Source of the DNA: an uncultured Oscillospiraceae bacterium
GTDB taxonomy: Bacteria > Bacillota > Clostridia > Oscillospirales > Acutalibacteraceae
Assembly: GCA_910588935.1 (NCBI GenBank)
Contig: CAJUSM010000032.1
Span: forward strand, 18,146 to 32,131
Direction of reading: 5' to 3'
Length of the DNA: 13,986 nucleotides
Below are positions 1 through 6,741 of the stretch, one piece after another (position 1 is the stretch's first letter; each line of letters starts with the position of its first letter). The position numbers and the translations under genes were made by a program. The notes below the pieces were generated by a model. The model was not told the origin of the DNA, searched no databases, and was given only the letters and a program-made list of their open reading frames with translations.

Positions 1-10
1 GGAAACTCCG

Positions 11-40
11 TGAGAACAAAAGCCCTAGCTTTTGTTCTCA
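11..40 (+). terminator. Perfect 13-bp hairpin, possible terminator of an upstream gene
   Basis: The arms TGAGAACAAAAGC (11-23) and GCTTTTGTTCTCA (28-40) are exact reverse complements around a CCTA loop. On the plus strand the stem is followed by an AT-rich stretch (TTATATCATAATT) rather than a clean T-run, so it would be an imperfect intrinsic terminator for a plus-strand gene ending before the window. On the minus strand no T-run follows. It could instead be an operator or the edge of an element. The structure is certain; the function is a guess. Confidence 0.45.
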
Positions 41-165
41 TTATATCATAATTCTAGGAAGAATGTAAGCGAAAAATTCGGAAAAAAGCGTGCTTTGTGA
101 AAAAAAATTACAGCTTTTCGTGGCGTAAAGGCCGCCTTAACACAGGCACAGGCTTGTCTTGGCCG
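41..165. other. Intergenic stretch with no gene seen
   Basis: Between the edge hairpin and the terminator of the zinc-ribbon gene there is AT-rich sequence, then mixed sequence. I see no convincing ORF with a ribosome binding site, no tRNA-like fold and no clear promoter. An open frame on the plus strand starting at 97 lacks a Shine-Dalgarno sequence and overlaps a real gene on the other strand. Confidence 0.5.
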
Positions 166-196
166 AAAAAAACCGCCTCCAAGAACAGGGAGGCGG
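166..196 (-). terminator. Intrinsic terminator of the GNAT/zinc-ribbon unit
   Basis: Read on the minus strand, the stem CCGCCTCC / GGAGGCGG (plus-strand arms 189-196 and 173-180) encloses an 8-nt loop and is followed by seven T residues (plus-strand A-run 166-172). It lies about 30 nt downstream of the stop codon of the zinc-ribbon membrane protein. This is a textbook Rho-independent terminator. Confidence 0.9.
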
Positions 197-224
197 AAAA
201 GAAGGACAGGGCTGAGGCAGGGGC

Positions 225-668
225 TTACCAGATGCCGTTGGTAAACCAGTCTGGTAAAAAGGCGGCCTCGTTTAAAATCAACATCAGCTTAATAAGCAGG
301 CCTACAGCGGAAATCACAATTCCCGCCACCGCCAGCCCTCGGGTCTTATCACCCCGAAAGCCCAGAACCGAGGTGACAAGACCTAAGGGAAGCAGGGCCA
401 CGCTGGCAAAAAAGAAACCCAAAATAGAGGAGACAAACCCCAATACTGTGCACACATCCCACCAGGTAAAGGCCCTTTTGTGAAGGAGGATAGGGGGCTG
501 CTGTACGTAAGGCTGCACTGGCGGCATTGTTTTGGGCACAAAGGCAGGGGCATAAGGGCCCGCCGGCCGGGGATCGGCAGGGGGCTGGGCTGGCATGGGC
601 CCGCCGCAGCGGGCGCAGCGGGCCGCGGCGGGATCGTTGGCCAGGCCGCAGTTTGGGCATATGTTCAT
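225..668 (-). CDS. Zinc-ribbon membrane protein with a DUF4190-like domain
   Basis: This is a 147-residue protein. It begins with a zinc ribbon: Cys4-x2-Cys7 and Cys18-x2-Cys21, the CPNCG/CARCG pattern. A proline-rich linker follows at about residues 24-60. The C-terminal half has two hydrophobic segments (about 72-103 and 111-133) separated by a short basic turn (FRGDKTRG). That arrangement matches the DUF4190-type two-helix domain common in Firmicutes and Actinobacteria, whose function is unknown. The ribbon should face the cytoplasm. The start is supported by AGGAG ahead of the ATG. It lies 11 nt downstream of the GNAT gene, so the two are almost certainly co-transcribed, and a strong terminator follows. 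The family call is from sequence features; a specific role cannot be given. Confidence 0.85.
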   Translation of the reverse strand: MNICPNCGLANDPAAARCARCGGPMPAQPPADPRPAGPYAPAFVPKTMPPVQPYVQQPPILLHKRAFTWWDVCTVLGFVSSILGFFFASVALLPLGLVTSVLGFRGDKTRGLAVAGIVISAVGLLIKLMLILNEAAFLPDWFTNGIW

Positions 669-679
669 GAAATCAGCTC

Positions 680-1432
680 CTATTCTATGGGTTTTGCAAA
701 CATAACCTCGTTTTCCCGGGCATACCCCAGGCTTTTGTACAGGTTTTGAGCGGGAAAATTGTCTTCGCCGGTGAGCAGGGAGAATTCTTCTGCCTGAAAG
801 TTTGTATGGGCGTATTCCTCCCCAAACCGGAGCATGGCCCCGGCCAAGCCCTGGCGGCGGGAATCCTCCTCCACAAAGACCTCGGTGACCTCTGCTATGG
901 GGAGCTGGTAGCAGAAAGAATACTTAAGCTGCAGGCAGATAAAACCAGATAAACGGCTGGTGGCTGCCCAGGCCGGCTCTGCCACTACCACAATTTCCCG
1001 GGGATTCTCTTTAAGCGAGCGGCGGATCATGTCCTCCGAGGCCCCGGGAGGGCCGTTGAACAGGCGGTTCAACCGGGCCAGTTCTCTGGCATCCTCCAGG
1101 CTGGCCAGGCGGATAAGCGGGCCATGGGGCCAGGGCACAACGCCGGTAAGCCTCACCCCCAGGGGGCGCTGGGTAAGAAACTCGGAACCAGGCTCTAAGG
1201 TGGATCCGGGGTGGGGGAGCAGCTCCTGGCCCAGGGCGGCAGGCTCGGCAATTTGGTAGAGAAAACCTGGGCGGGCGCCGTTGTGGCAGATGGTCCCGTT
1301 GTCCTCTTGGCATAGCAGGCTGGGCTTATGTGAGAAAGCCTTGGCCAGTGCCCGGAAAGGGGTGACAGTGCTGCCCTGGCGCAAAACGGAAAAGCGCTCT
1401 GGCGAGCCGTGGTACCAGATGGCGCGATTCAT
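680..1432 (-). CDS. GNAT N-acetyltransferase with an extra N-terminal domain
   Basis: This is a 250-residue protein with two parts. Residues about 104-250 form a GNAT acetyltransferase domain: a beta strand ending EVTEVFVEED (181-190), then the acetyl-CoA pyrophosphate-binding motif RRQGLAGAM (192-200), and a C-terminal NFPAQNLYKSLGY segment (225-237) typical of the last GNAT helix and strand. Residues 1-100 are a separate domain opening WYHGSPERF, then GSTVT and AFSHKPSLL, and ending PGSEFLTQRPLGVRL. I recall this domain from clostridial GNAT proteins; the early His-Gly-Ser resembles ADP-ribosyltransferase/KptA-type folds, but that link is inference. The substrate is unknown. The start is fixed by TAGGAGG just upstream of the ATG. 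It is the first gene of a two-gene unit with the zinc-ribbon protein. Confidence 0.85.
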   Translation of the reverse strand: MNRAIWYHGSPERFSVLRQGSTVTPFRALAKAFSHKPSLLCQEDNGTICHNGARPGFLYQIAEPAALGQELLPHPGSTLEPGSEFLTQRPLGVRLTGVVPWPHGPLIRLASLEDARELARLNRLFNGPPGASEDMIRRSLKENPREIVVVAEPAWAATSRLSGFICLQLKYSFCYQLPIAEVTEVFVEEDSRRQGLAGAMLRFGEEYAHTNFQAEEFSLLTGEDNFPAQNLYKSLGYARENEVMFAKPIE

Positions 1433-1463
1433 AGAATGCCTCCTAAGATATCAAAAAAATTTC

Positions 1464-1492
1464 ATAATATGGAAGAAACCACTTTACTTTAA
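1464..1492 (-). promoter_or_regulatory. Sigma-A-like promoter of the GNAT/zinc-ribbon unit
   Basis: On the minus strand, TTAAAG (plus-strand 1487-1492) and TATTAT (1464-1469) are separated by exactly 17 nt. The -10 box is one mismatch from consensus. Transcription would start about 25 nt upstream of the ATG at 1432. Confidence 0.6.
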
Positions 1493-1554
1493 GATTTTGG
1501 GATTCTAGCAGGCGGGGGCCGTAAGGCGCCTATCTGCCGAAGAATCAACACGAA

Positions 1555-1574
1555 AAGGGAGAAAACAGTCCCTT
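1555..1574 (-). terminator. Weak terminator overlapping the MFS gene stop
   Basis: On the minus strand AAGGGA and TCCCTT form a 6-bp stem with an 8-nt loop, running into TTTT then CG. The first arm overlaps the TAA stop of the MFS gene (1573-1575). The stem is short and the T-run brief, so termination may be partial; read-through would lead into the GNAT gene, which is on the same strand. Confidence 0.45.
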
Positions 1575-2883
1575 ATTGCGCCTTATCCCCATACTTCCGG
1601 CTGGCCAGCAGAATCAGCAGCCCCACTACAAACAGAATCGCCAGGCTGATTACTCCAATGGAGTCCCGTCCGGTAAGCTGGGTGAACAGGGCCACCAGCA
1701 GGGGCCCGATCACTGCCGCGAATTTGCCGAAAATATCAAAGAAACCGAAATATTCGTTGGACCGCTGGGCGGGAATCAGCTTGCCAAAATGAGACCGGGA
1801 GATGGCCTGGATGCCGCCCTGTACCGTGCCCACCAGAAAAGCCATGCACCAAAAGAGCACCAGGGAAAGCTGCAGGGCCTGGGGGTCCCCAGGGTGGTTC
1901 TCAATATGGAAACCCATATAAAAGCCCACTAAGGTGATAAAGGTGTAAACCGCCACTGCCCCGCACAGCACATTTAGGGTGCCAAGCTTGCCGGCCAGCC
2001 TGCCAAAGAGAATGGAGAAGGGCACAGCGACAATTTGGGTCATGAGCAGGGCCAAAATCATGCTGATATTGTCTAGGCCCAGCTTGGAGCCATAGGAGGT
2101 GGATACGGATATAATGGTATTCACCCCGTCAATGTAAAAGAAGTATGCCAAAATAAACAGGAAGATCTTTTTGTGGGAAAAGATCTCCTTAGCTGTGGCC
2201 AGCAGGTTGGAGAAGGTGGAGCGCAGCAGGTTTTTTTGGGGCTGGATAAAGTGGACCTGGCGTACATTGCGGAGGAAAGGAATGCTGAATACCGCCCACC
2301 ACAGGCTGGTGAGCACAATCACAATTTTAAATGCCGCTACATTTGTCATGCCCATTACAAAGAGTATGATAATGGAAACCAAAAAGGGGATGGTGCTGCC
2401 GCCAATGTAACCCATGGCATAGCCCCAGGAGGAAACCCGGTCCATACGCTGGGGGGTGGTAACATCGGTAAGAAAAGAATCGTAAAACAGGCAGGAGCCG
2501 GAAAAGCCAATATGAGAGATTACATAGCCAGCCAGCAGCAGTTGGTATTGGTCGAAAAATGCGCTGAACAGGGTGAAAGCCACGCCCAGCACAAGAAAGG
2601 CGGAAAAGAGCCGCTTTTTATGGCCCTCGTGGTCTGCCAGAGCCCCCAGCACCGGGGCCAGTAGGGCCACAATAAAGGTGGCGGCAGAGGTGCCATAGGA
2701 CCAGAGTACCAGATTATCCGCCCCGTTGGCCTGGCAGACGCTGGCAAAGTAAATGGGGAAAATTACGGCCAGGATGTTGGTGGCATACACAGAGTTGGCC
2801 CAGTCGTACATAATCCAGCTTTTTTCGGCGCGGGTAAACTTTTGGGCATTGGCTGTGGGCTTGGCAGATTTCGATTTTGCCAT
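1573..2883 (-). CDS. MFS transporter, UMF1/Atg22-like family
   Basis: This is a 436-residue polytopic membrane protein with the pattern of about 12 hydrophobic helices. Near the N-terminus SWIMYDWANSVYAT (22-35) is the hallmark of the UMF1 (bacterial Atg22-like) family of the major facilitator superfamily. GALADHEGHKKR (80-91) is the MFS motif A loop between helices 2 and 3. The substrate is unknown; relatives include exporters and the yeast vacuolar amino-acid effluxer Atg22. I place the start at the ATG at 2883 because AAGGAG sits 8 nt ahead of it. An upstream in-frame GTG at 2890-2892 overlaps that Shine-Dalgarno and is unlikely. The gene is monocistronic and divergent from the amidohydrolase operon. 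Confidence 0.9.
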   Translation of the reverse strand: MAKSKSAKPTANAQKFTRAEKSWIMYDWANSVYATNILAVIFPIYFASVCQANGADNLVLWSYGTSAATFIVALLAPVLGALADHEGHKKRLFSAFLVLGVAFTLFSAFFDQYQLLLAGYVISHIGFSGSCLFYDSFLTDVTTPQRMDRVSSWGYAMGYIGGSTIPFLVSIIILFVMGMTNVAAFKIVIVLTSLWWAVFSIPFLRNVRQVHFIQPQKNLLRSTFSNLLATAKEIFSHKKIFLFILAYFFYIDGVNTIISVSTSYGSKLGLDNISMILALLMTQIVAVPFSILFGRLAGKLGTLNVLCGAVAVYTFITLVGFYMGFHIENHPGDPQALQLSLVLFWCMAFLVGTVQGGIQAISRSHFGKLIPAQRSNEYFGFFDIFGKFAAVIGPLLVALFTQLTGRDSIGVISLAILFVVGLLILLASRKYGDKAQ

Positions 2884-2945
2884 AGGGAGCACTCCTTTTG
2901 TTTATTTGGGTACGCTTGCTTTAGAAATGGGGGCAACAAAATTTA

Positions 2946-2974
2946 ATTATATCATCTCACATATTTCTCTAAAA
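2946..2974 (-). promoter_or_regulatory. Promoter of the MFS gene
   Basis: The minus strand carries a consensus TATAAT (plus-strand 2946-2951) about 65 nt upstream of the MFS start codon. At 17 nt from it lies TTTTAG (2969-2974), a poor -35 box. The strong -10 with a weak -35 would fit an activator-dependent promoter, but this is inference. Confidence 0.5.
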
Positions 2975-3060
2975 TACAAGAGGAAAATGGAATTATTTTT
3001 GATAGAAGTGAGAAACTTTAGCCAGCCGGCTATAGAGATTTCCTGTGAAAAAAGGGAGGG

Positions 3061-3073
3061 TTTCCCCGGGAAA
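3061..3073. promoter_or_regulatory. 13-bp palindrome, operator candidate
   Basis: TTTCCC-C-GGGAAA is a perfect inverted repeat with a one-base centre. It sits in the 345-bp divergent spacer, about 110 bp from the MFS -10 box and about 75 bp upstream of the amidohydrolase -35 box. The symmetry suggests a dimeric regulator site, but no regulator gene is adjacent. Confidence 0.3.
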
Positions 3074-3110
3074 GCTCAGAACGTTTCATTCTTCTTTTCC
3101 TCTGGGCAGC

Positions 3111-3122
3111 CGGTCTGGACCG
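3111..3122. promoter_or_regulatory. 12-bp palindrome upstream of the amidohydrolase promoter
   Basis: CGGTC-TG-GACCG is a perfect inverted repeat 25 bp upstream of the -35 box at 3148, where an activator or upstream repressor site could lie. Short GC-rich palindromes also arise by chance in this composition. Confidence 0.3.
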
Positions 3123-3147
3123 CGGCCCTTTGGCGCATGGTTTTTCG

Positions 3148-3176
3148 TTGCACATTCCTTCAAAAAGCGTTATAAT
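3148..3176 (+). promoter_or_regulatory. Near-consensus sigma-A promoter of the amidohydrolase-tex operon
   Basis: TTGCAC (3148-3153) and TATAAT (3171-3176) are separated by exactly 17 nt. The -35 differs from consensus only at the fifth base and the -10 is perfect. Transcription would start near 3183, leaving a 5' leader of about 46 nt before the ATG at 3229. Confidence 0.85.
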
Positions 3177-3228
3177 AGAGAAACAAGCCCAATTTTCACC
3201 AAATCACACTGCTTAGGAGGTCTTTTCT

Positions 3229-4395
3229 ATGCTTCTAATTAAAAACGGCACCATTAAAACAATGGCCGGCCCAGATATTCCCCAGGGCCAGCTGCTCATC
3301 AACGGTTCCAAAATTGTTGCGGTAGGCCCCACCGTAGACGCCCCCGCCGACGCCCAGGTTATCGACGCCGCCGGTTGCCTGGTGGCCCCTGGCTTTGTGG
3401 ACGGCCACTGCCATGTGGGCCTGGACGAGGAGGCCATAGGCTTTGAGGGGGACGACTATAACGAGATGACCGATCCTGTTACCCCCCATATGCAGGGCAT
3501 CGACGGCCTGAACCCCATGGACGAGGCCCTTTTCGATGCTTACAGCCACGGCGTAACCACGGCGGTAACAGGTCCTGGCAGCGCCAATGTGGTGGGCGGC
3601 ACCTTCCTGGCGGTTAAACTGCGGGGCAAGCGGGTAGACAATATGGTGGTCAAAAATCCTGTGGCCATGAAAATTGCCTTTGGGGAAAATCCCAAGCGCT
3701 GCTATGGCCGCTCTCAAAAAATGCCCATGACCCGCATGGGCACCGCGGCCCTGCTCCGGGATATCTTAGCCCGTTCCAAGAACTATTTGGAGGAGCTGGA
3801 GGCCTGGGAAAAGGACCCGAAGGAACATAAAAAGCCGGCTTATGATGCCAAGCTTCAAGCCATGCTGCCTGTAGTCCGGGGAGAAATCCCCTTAAAATCT
3901 CATGCCCACCGGGCAGACGACATCTTTACCTCCCTGCGCATTGCCAAGGAATTTGGCGTGGGCATTACCCTTGACCACTGCACCGACGGCCATCTGATTG
4001 CCGGCGAACTGGCCCAAGAGGGCAAGCCCTGCCTGGTGGGGCCTACCCTGGGGGACAAGTCTAAGTTCGAGCTGAAGGACAAGAGCTGGGATACGCCCCG
4101 GGTGCTGGTAGAAAACGGCCTGAAAATCGCCATTATTACCGATGCCCCGGTTATTCCCCTGCGGTATCTGCCTCTTTGCGCGGGCTTGGCCATTCAGGCC
4201 GGCCTGCCAGAAGAGGAGGCCTGGAAAGCCATTACCATCAATCCCGCGGAAATTGTGGGCATTGAGGACCGGGTAGGCAGCCTGGAGCCTGGCAAGGACG
4301 CCGATGTGGTCATCTACCAAGGTAACCCTCTGCGGGACATTCAGAGCAAGGTGCTGTACACGGTAATGGATGGCGAGATCGCCTATCAGGCTTGA
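3229..4395 (+). CDS. Metal-dependent amidohydrolase (imidazolonepropionase-like)
   Basis: This is a 388-residue cytoplasmic enzyme of the amidohydrolase superfamily. An N-terminal beta-sandwich strand region (LLIKNGTIKTM, then IVAVGP) leads into the barrel. Visible metal and catalytic residues are the HxH pair His60/His62 in DGHCH, His225/His227 in KSHAHR, His250 and His255 in LDHCTDGH, and Asp305 in ITDAP. The C-terminus has the usual GSLEPGKDADVVIYQGNP return to the small domain. Relatives hydrolyse cyclic amides or related C-N bonds; the substrate is not predictable. The start is set by TTAGGAGG 8 nt before the ATG. It is the first gene of a plus-strand unit, and its stop overlaps the candidate ribosome binding site of tex. 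Superfamily certain; specific reaction unknown. Confidence 0.9.
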   Translation: MLLIKNGTIKTMAGPDIPQGQLLINGSKIVAVGPTVDAPADAQVIDAAGCLVAPGFVDGHCHVGLDEEAIGFEGDDYNEMTDPVTPHMQGIDGLNPMDEALFDAYSHGVTTAVTGPGSANVVGGTFLAVKLRGKRVDNMVVKNPVAMKIAFGENPKRCYGRSQKMPMTRMGTAALLRDILARSKNYLEELEAWEKDPKEHKKPAYDAKLQAMLPVVRGEIPLKSHAHRADDIFTSLRIAKEFGVGITLDHCTDGHLIAGELAQEGKPCLVGPTLGDKSKFELKDKSWDTPRVLVENGLKIAIITDAPVIPLRYLPLCAGLAIQAGLPEEEAWKAITINPAEIVGIEDRVGSLEPGKDADVVIYQGNPLRDIQSKVLYTVMDGEIAYQA

Positions 4396-4408
4396 GGTTA
4401 ATTTGCGT

Positions 4409-6580
4409 ATGGATAATATGATTGAAATTCTTGCCCAAGAGCTCCATGTCCGCCCGGACCATGCCCAGGCGGTGGCCAACCTGCTGGACGAGGGAAACAC
4501 CGTTCCCTTTATTGCCCGCTACCGGAAAGAGCAGCACGGGGCCATGGACGACCAGACCATCCGCGCCCTGGCGGACCGCCTGCAGTACCTTCGGGGCCTA
4601 GAGCAGCGGAAAGCCGAGGTAATAGGGGCCATTGCCGCCCAAGAAAAACTTACACCCCAGCTGGAGGAGGCCATTGGGGCTGCCGCCACCCTTACCGAGG
4701 TGGAGGACCTGTACCGCCCCTTCCGGCCCAAGCGGAAAACCCGGGCAAGCGTGGCCAGGGAAAAAGGGCTGGAACCCTTGGCTGATGCAATTTTTTCAGG
4801 GAAGGACCCGGCGGGGAAACCCTTGTCCCTGGCAGGGCTGGAGTCCTTTGCCGCCGGCTTTGTCAGCGAGGAAAAGGGGGTTGCCGACCTGGACGCTGCC
4901 CTTCAAGGGGCAAAGGATATTATTGCCGAGGATTTTTCCGACAACGCGGAAACCCGCAAACGCCTGCGGGGCCGCATTCAGCAGGGCGGCAGCGTAAAAT
5001 CCTGCGCCGCCACGGAAGAGGACACAGTGTACAGCACCTACTATGAATTTCAGGAGCCTTTGCGCAAGCTTCAAAGCCATCAGATTCTGGCTATGGACCG
5101 GGGAGAGAGGGAGGGGGCCTTAAAGGTCTCCCTGCTGCCTGGGGAGTTTGGTCCGGTGTCCACCATTCTCCAGGGCTTTCGCCCTGGACACCCTTTCCTC
5201 TCCATCCTGGAAGAGGTAGCGGAGGATTCTTGGGATCGGCTGATTTTCCCCTCGCTGGAGCGGGAGCTTCGGCGGGCCCTTACCGAGGAGGCGGACGAGC
5301 AGGCCATACACACCTTTGCCCTAAACCTGCGGCCTTTACTGATGCAGCCCCCGGTAAAGGGAAAGGTTACCCTGGGCTTTGACCCGGCTTACCGCACGGG
5401 CTGTAAGCTGGCGGTGGTGGACGGCAACGGCAAGGTGCTGGAAACCGCCGTTATCTACCCAACTAAGCCCCACAATAAAATTGAAGAATCGAAAAAGACC
5501 CTGCAGGCCCTGTGCGACCGCCACGGAATCAGCTGCATTGCCATTGGCAATGGAACAGCCAGCCGGGAATCGGAAATCTTTGTCAGCGATTTTATTAAGG
5601 AGTACGGCAAGCCGGTGGCCTATATGGTTGTCAGCGAGGCAGGGGCCTCGGTGTACTCTGCCTCTAAGCTGGGGGCAGAGGAATTCCCCGATTTTGATGT
5701 AAGCCTTCGTTCGGCGGTGTCCATTGCCCGCAGGCTACAAGACCCCTTGGCAGAGCTGGTAAAAATTGACCCCAAGGCCATTGGGGTAGGCCAGTATCAG
5801 CACGATATGCCCCAGGCCCGGCTCTCTGAAACCCTGGACGGCGTGGTGGAGGACTGCGTAAATGCCGTGGGGGTGGATTTGAATACCGCGTCGCCCTCCC
5901 TGCTTCGGCGGGTGGCGGGGATTAGCCCCACAGTGGCCAAAAACGTGGCTGCCTACCGGGAGGAAAACGGCAGCTTTCAAACCCGCCGGGAGCTGCTGAA
6001 GGTGCCAAAGCTGGGCCCAAAGGCCTTTGAGCAGTGCGCGGGTTTCCTTCGGGTGCCAGAAAGCAAAAAGGTGCTGGACCGCACCGCGGTGCATCCTGAG
6101 TCTTACCAGGCGGCGGAAAAGCTTTTGGCCCTGTGCGGTTTTTCCTTGGATGACGTGGGCAGCCTAGATGGGCTGGACCAGCGGGTGAAAGAGTATGGTC
6201 TGGAAAAAGCGGCGGCAGAGTGCGGGGTGGGCCTGCCAACGTTGAAGGATATTGCCGCCGAGCTCCAAAAGCCAGGACGGGACCCCCGGGACCAGCTGCC
6301 GCCGCCGCTGCTGCGTACCGATGTAATGGACATCAGCGACCTGACCCCAGGGATGAAGCTCACCGGTACGGTGCGCAATGTAGTGGACTTTGGGGCGTTT
6401 GTGGACATCGGCGTCCATCAGGACGGCCTGGTGCACATCTCCCAGCTGGCAGACCGGTTTGTGCGCAGGGCCAGCGAGATTGTGGCTGTAGGGGATGTGG
6501 TGGATGTAACGGTGCTGGAGGTAGACGAGAAGAAAAAACGGATTGCCCTAAGCATGAGGAAACAGCAGGCGCGGGATTAA
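4409..6580 (+). CDS. tex: Tex family RNA-binding transcription accessory protein
   Basis: This is a 723-residue protein that matches the Tex family in length and domain order. The helical N-terminus contains the typical GNTVPFIARYRKE stretch. A YqgF/RNase H-like domain begins at VTLGFDPAYRTGCKLAVVD (Asp325). A helix-hairpin-helix region spans about 491-550 (LNTASPSLLRRVAGIS to GPKAFEQCAGFLRV). A C-terminal S1 RNA-binding domain spans about 646-718 (GTVRNVVDFGAFVDIGVHQDGLVHIS). Tex binds nucleic acids and affects transcription and RNA turnover. The frame is open back to 4370 inside the amidohydrolase gene. I chose the ATG at 4409 because GAGG lies at 4394-4397 over the upstream stop. An in-frame TTG at 4403 is better spaced and cannot be excluded. 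It is co-transcribed with the amidohydrolase. Confidence 0.95.
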   Translation: MDNMIEILAQELHVRPDHAQAVANLLDEGNTVPFIARYRKEQHGAMDDQTIRALADRLQYLRGLEQRKAEVIGAIAAQEKLTPQLEEAIGAAATLTEVEDLYRPFRPKRKTRASVAREKGLEPLADAIFSGKDPAGKPLSLAGLESFAAGFVSEEKGVADLDAALQGAKDIIAEDFSDNAETRKRLRGRIQQGGSVKSCAATEEDTVYSTYYEFQEPLRKLQSHQILAMDRGEREGALKVSLLPGEFGPVSTILQGFRPGHPFLSILEEVAEDSWDRLIFPSLERELRRALTEEADEQAIHTFALNLRPLLMQPPVKGKVTLGFDPAYRTGCKLAVVDGNGKVLETAVIYPTKPHNKIEESKKTLQALCDRHGISCIAIGNGTASRESEIFVSDFIKEYGKPVAYMVVSEAGASVYSASKLGAEEFPDFDVSLRSAVSIARRLQDPLAELVKIDPKAIGVGQYQHDMPQARLSETLDGVVEDCVNAVGVDLNTASPSLLRRVAGISPTVAKNVAAYREENGSFQTRRELLKVPKLGPKAFEQCAGFLRVPESKKVLDRTAVHPESYQAAEKLLALCGFSLDDVGSLDGLDQRVKEYGLEKAAAECGVGLPTLKDIAAELQKPGRDPRDQLPPPLLRTDVMDISDLTPGMKLTGTVRNVVDFGAFVDIGVHQDGLVHISQLADRFVRRASEIVAVGDVVDVTVLEVDEKKKRIALSMRKQQARD

Positions 6581-6602
6581 GCGGAACCAGCCCAAGGAAA
6601 AG

Positions 6603-6659
6603 CCGGCGAAAACGCGCCAGCAGAATTCCGGCATTCCCGTGGAATGAAAAACTCGCCGG
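6603..6659 (+). repeat. Nested inverted repeat in the tex-MATE gap
   Basis: An outer pair CCGGCGA (6603-6609) / TCGCCGG (6653-6659) encloses an inner hairpin CATTCC (6632-6637) / GGAATG (6641-6646) with a CGT loop. No T-run follows, so it is not an intrinsic terminator. It lies in the only sizeable gap (about 160 nt) of the operon and could be an mRNA processing or stabilising structure, or a small degenerate repeat. No promoter is obvious in the gap. Confidence 0.4.
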
Positions 6660-6741
6660 AAAGCCTTCCCGGGCCCTCCAGATTATCCCAACCATCCCTG
6701 CCCACACCCAGAAAAGAAAGGAGAGTTTCGAAAAGAGAATT

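Noticed and set aside
97..483. A 128-codon plus-strand open frame at the left end
   Set aside because: No ribosome binding site, and it runs across the terminator and coding region of the minus-strand zinc-ribbon gene. Its Lys/Arg/Pro/Thr-rich translation looks like a shadow.
3235..3717. A 160-codon minus-strand open frame opposite the amidohydrolase gene
   Set aside because: It is antisense to a gene with clear metal-binding motifs and has no ribosome binding site.
6220..6741. Upstream extension of the MATE open frame by 174 codons through tex
   Set aside because: The translated extension is rich in Gly, Arg and Pro with no transporter features and overlaps the clearly coding S1 domain of Tex in another frame. 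The MATE family start fits ATG 6742.
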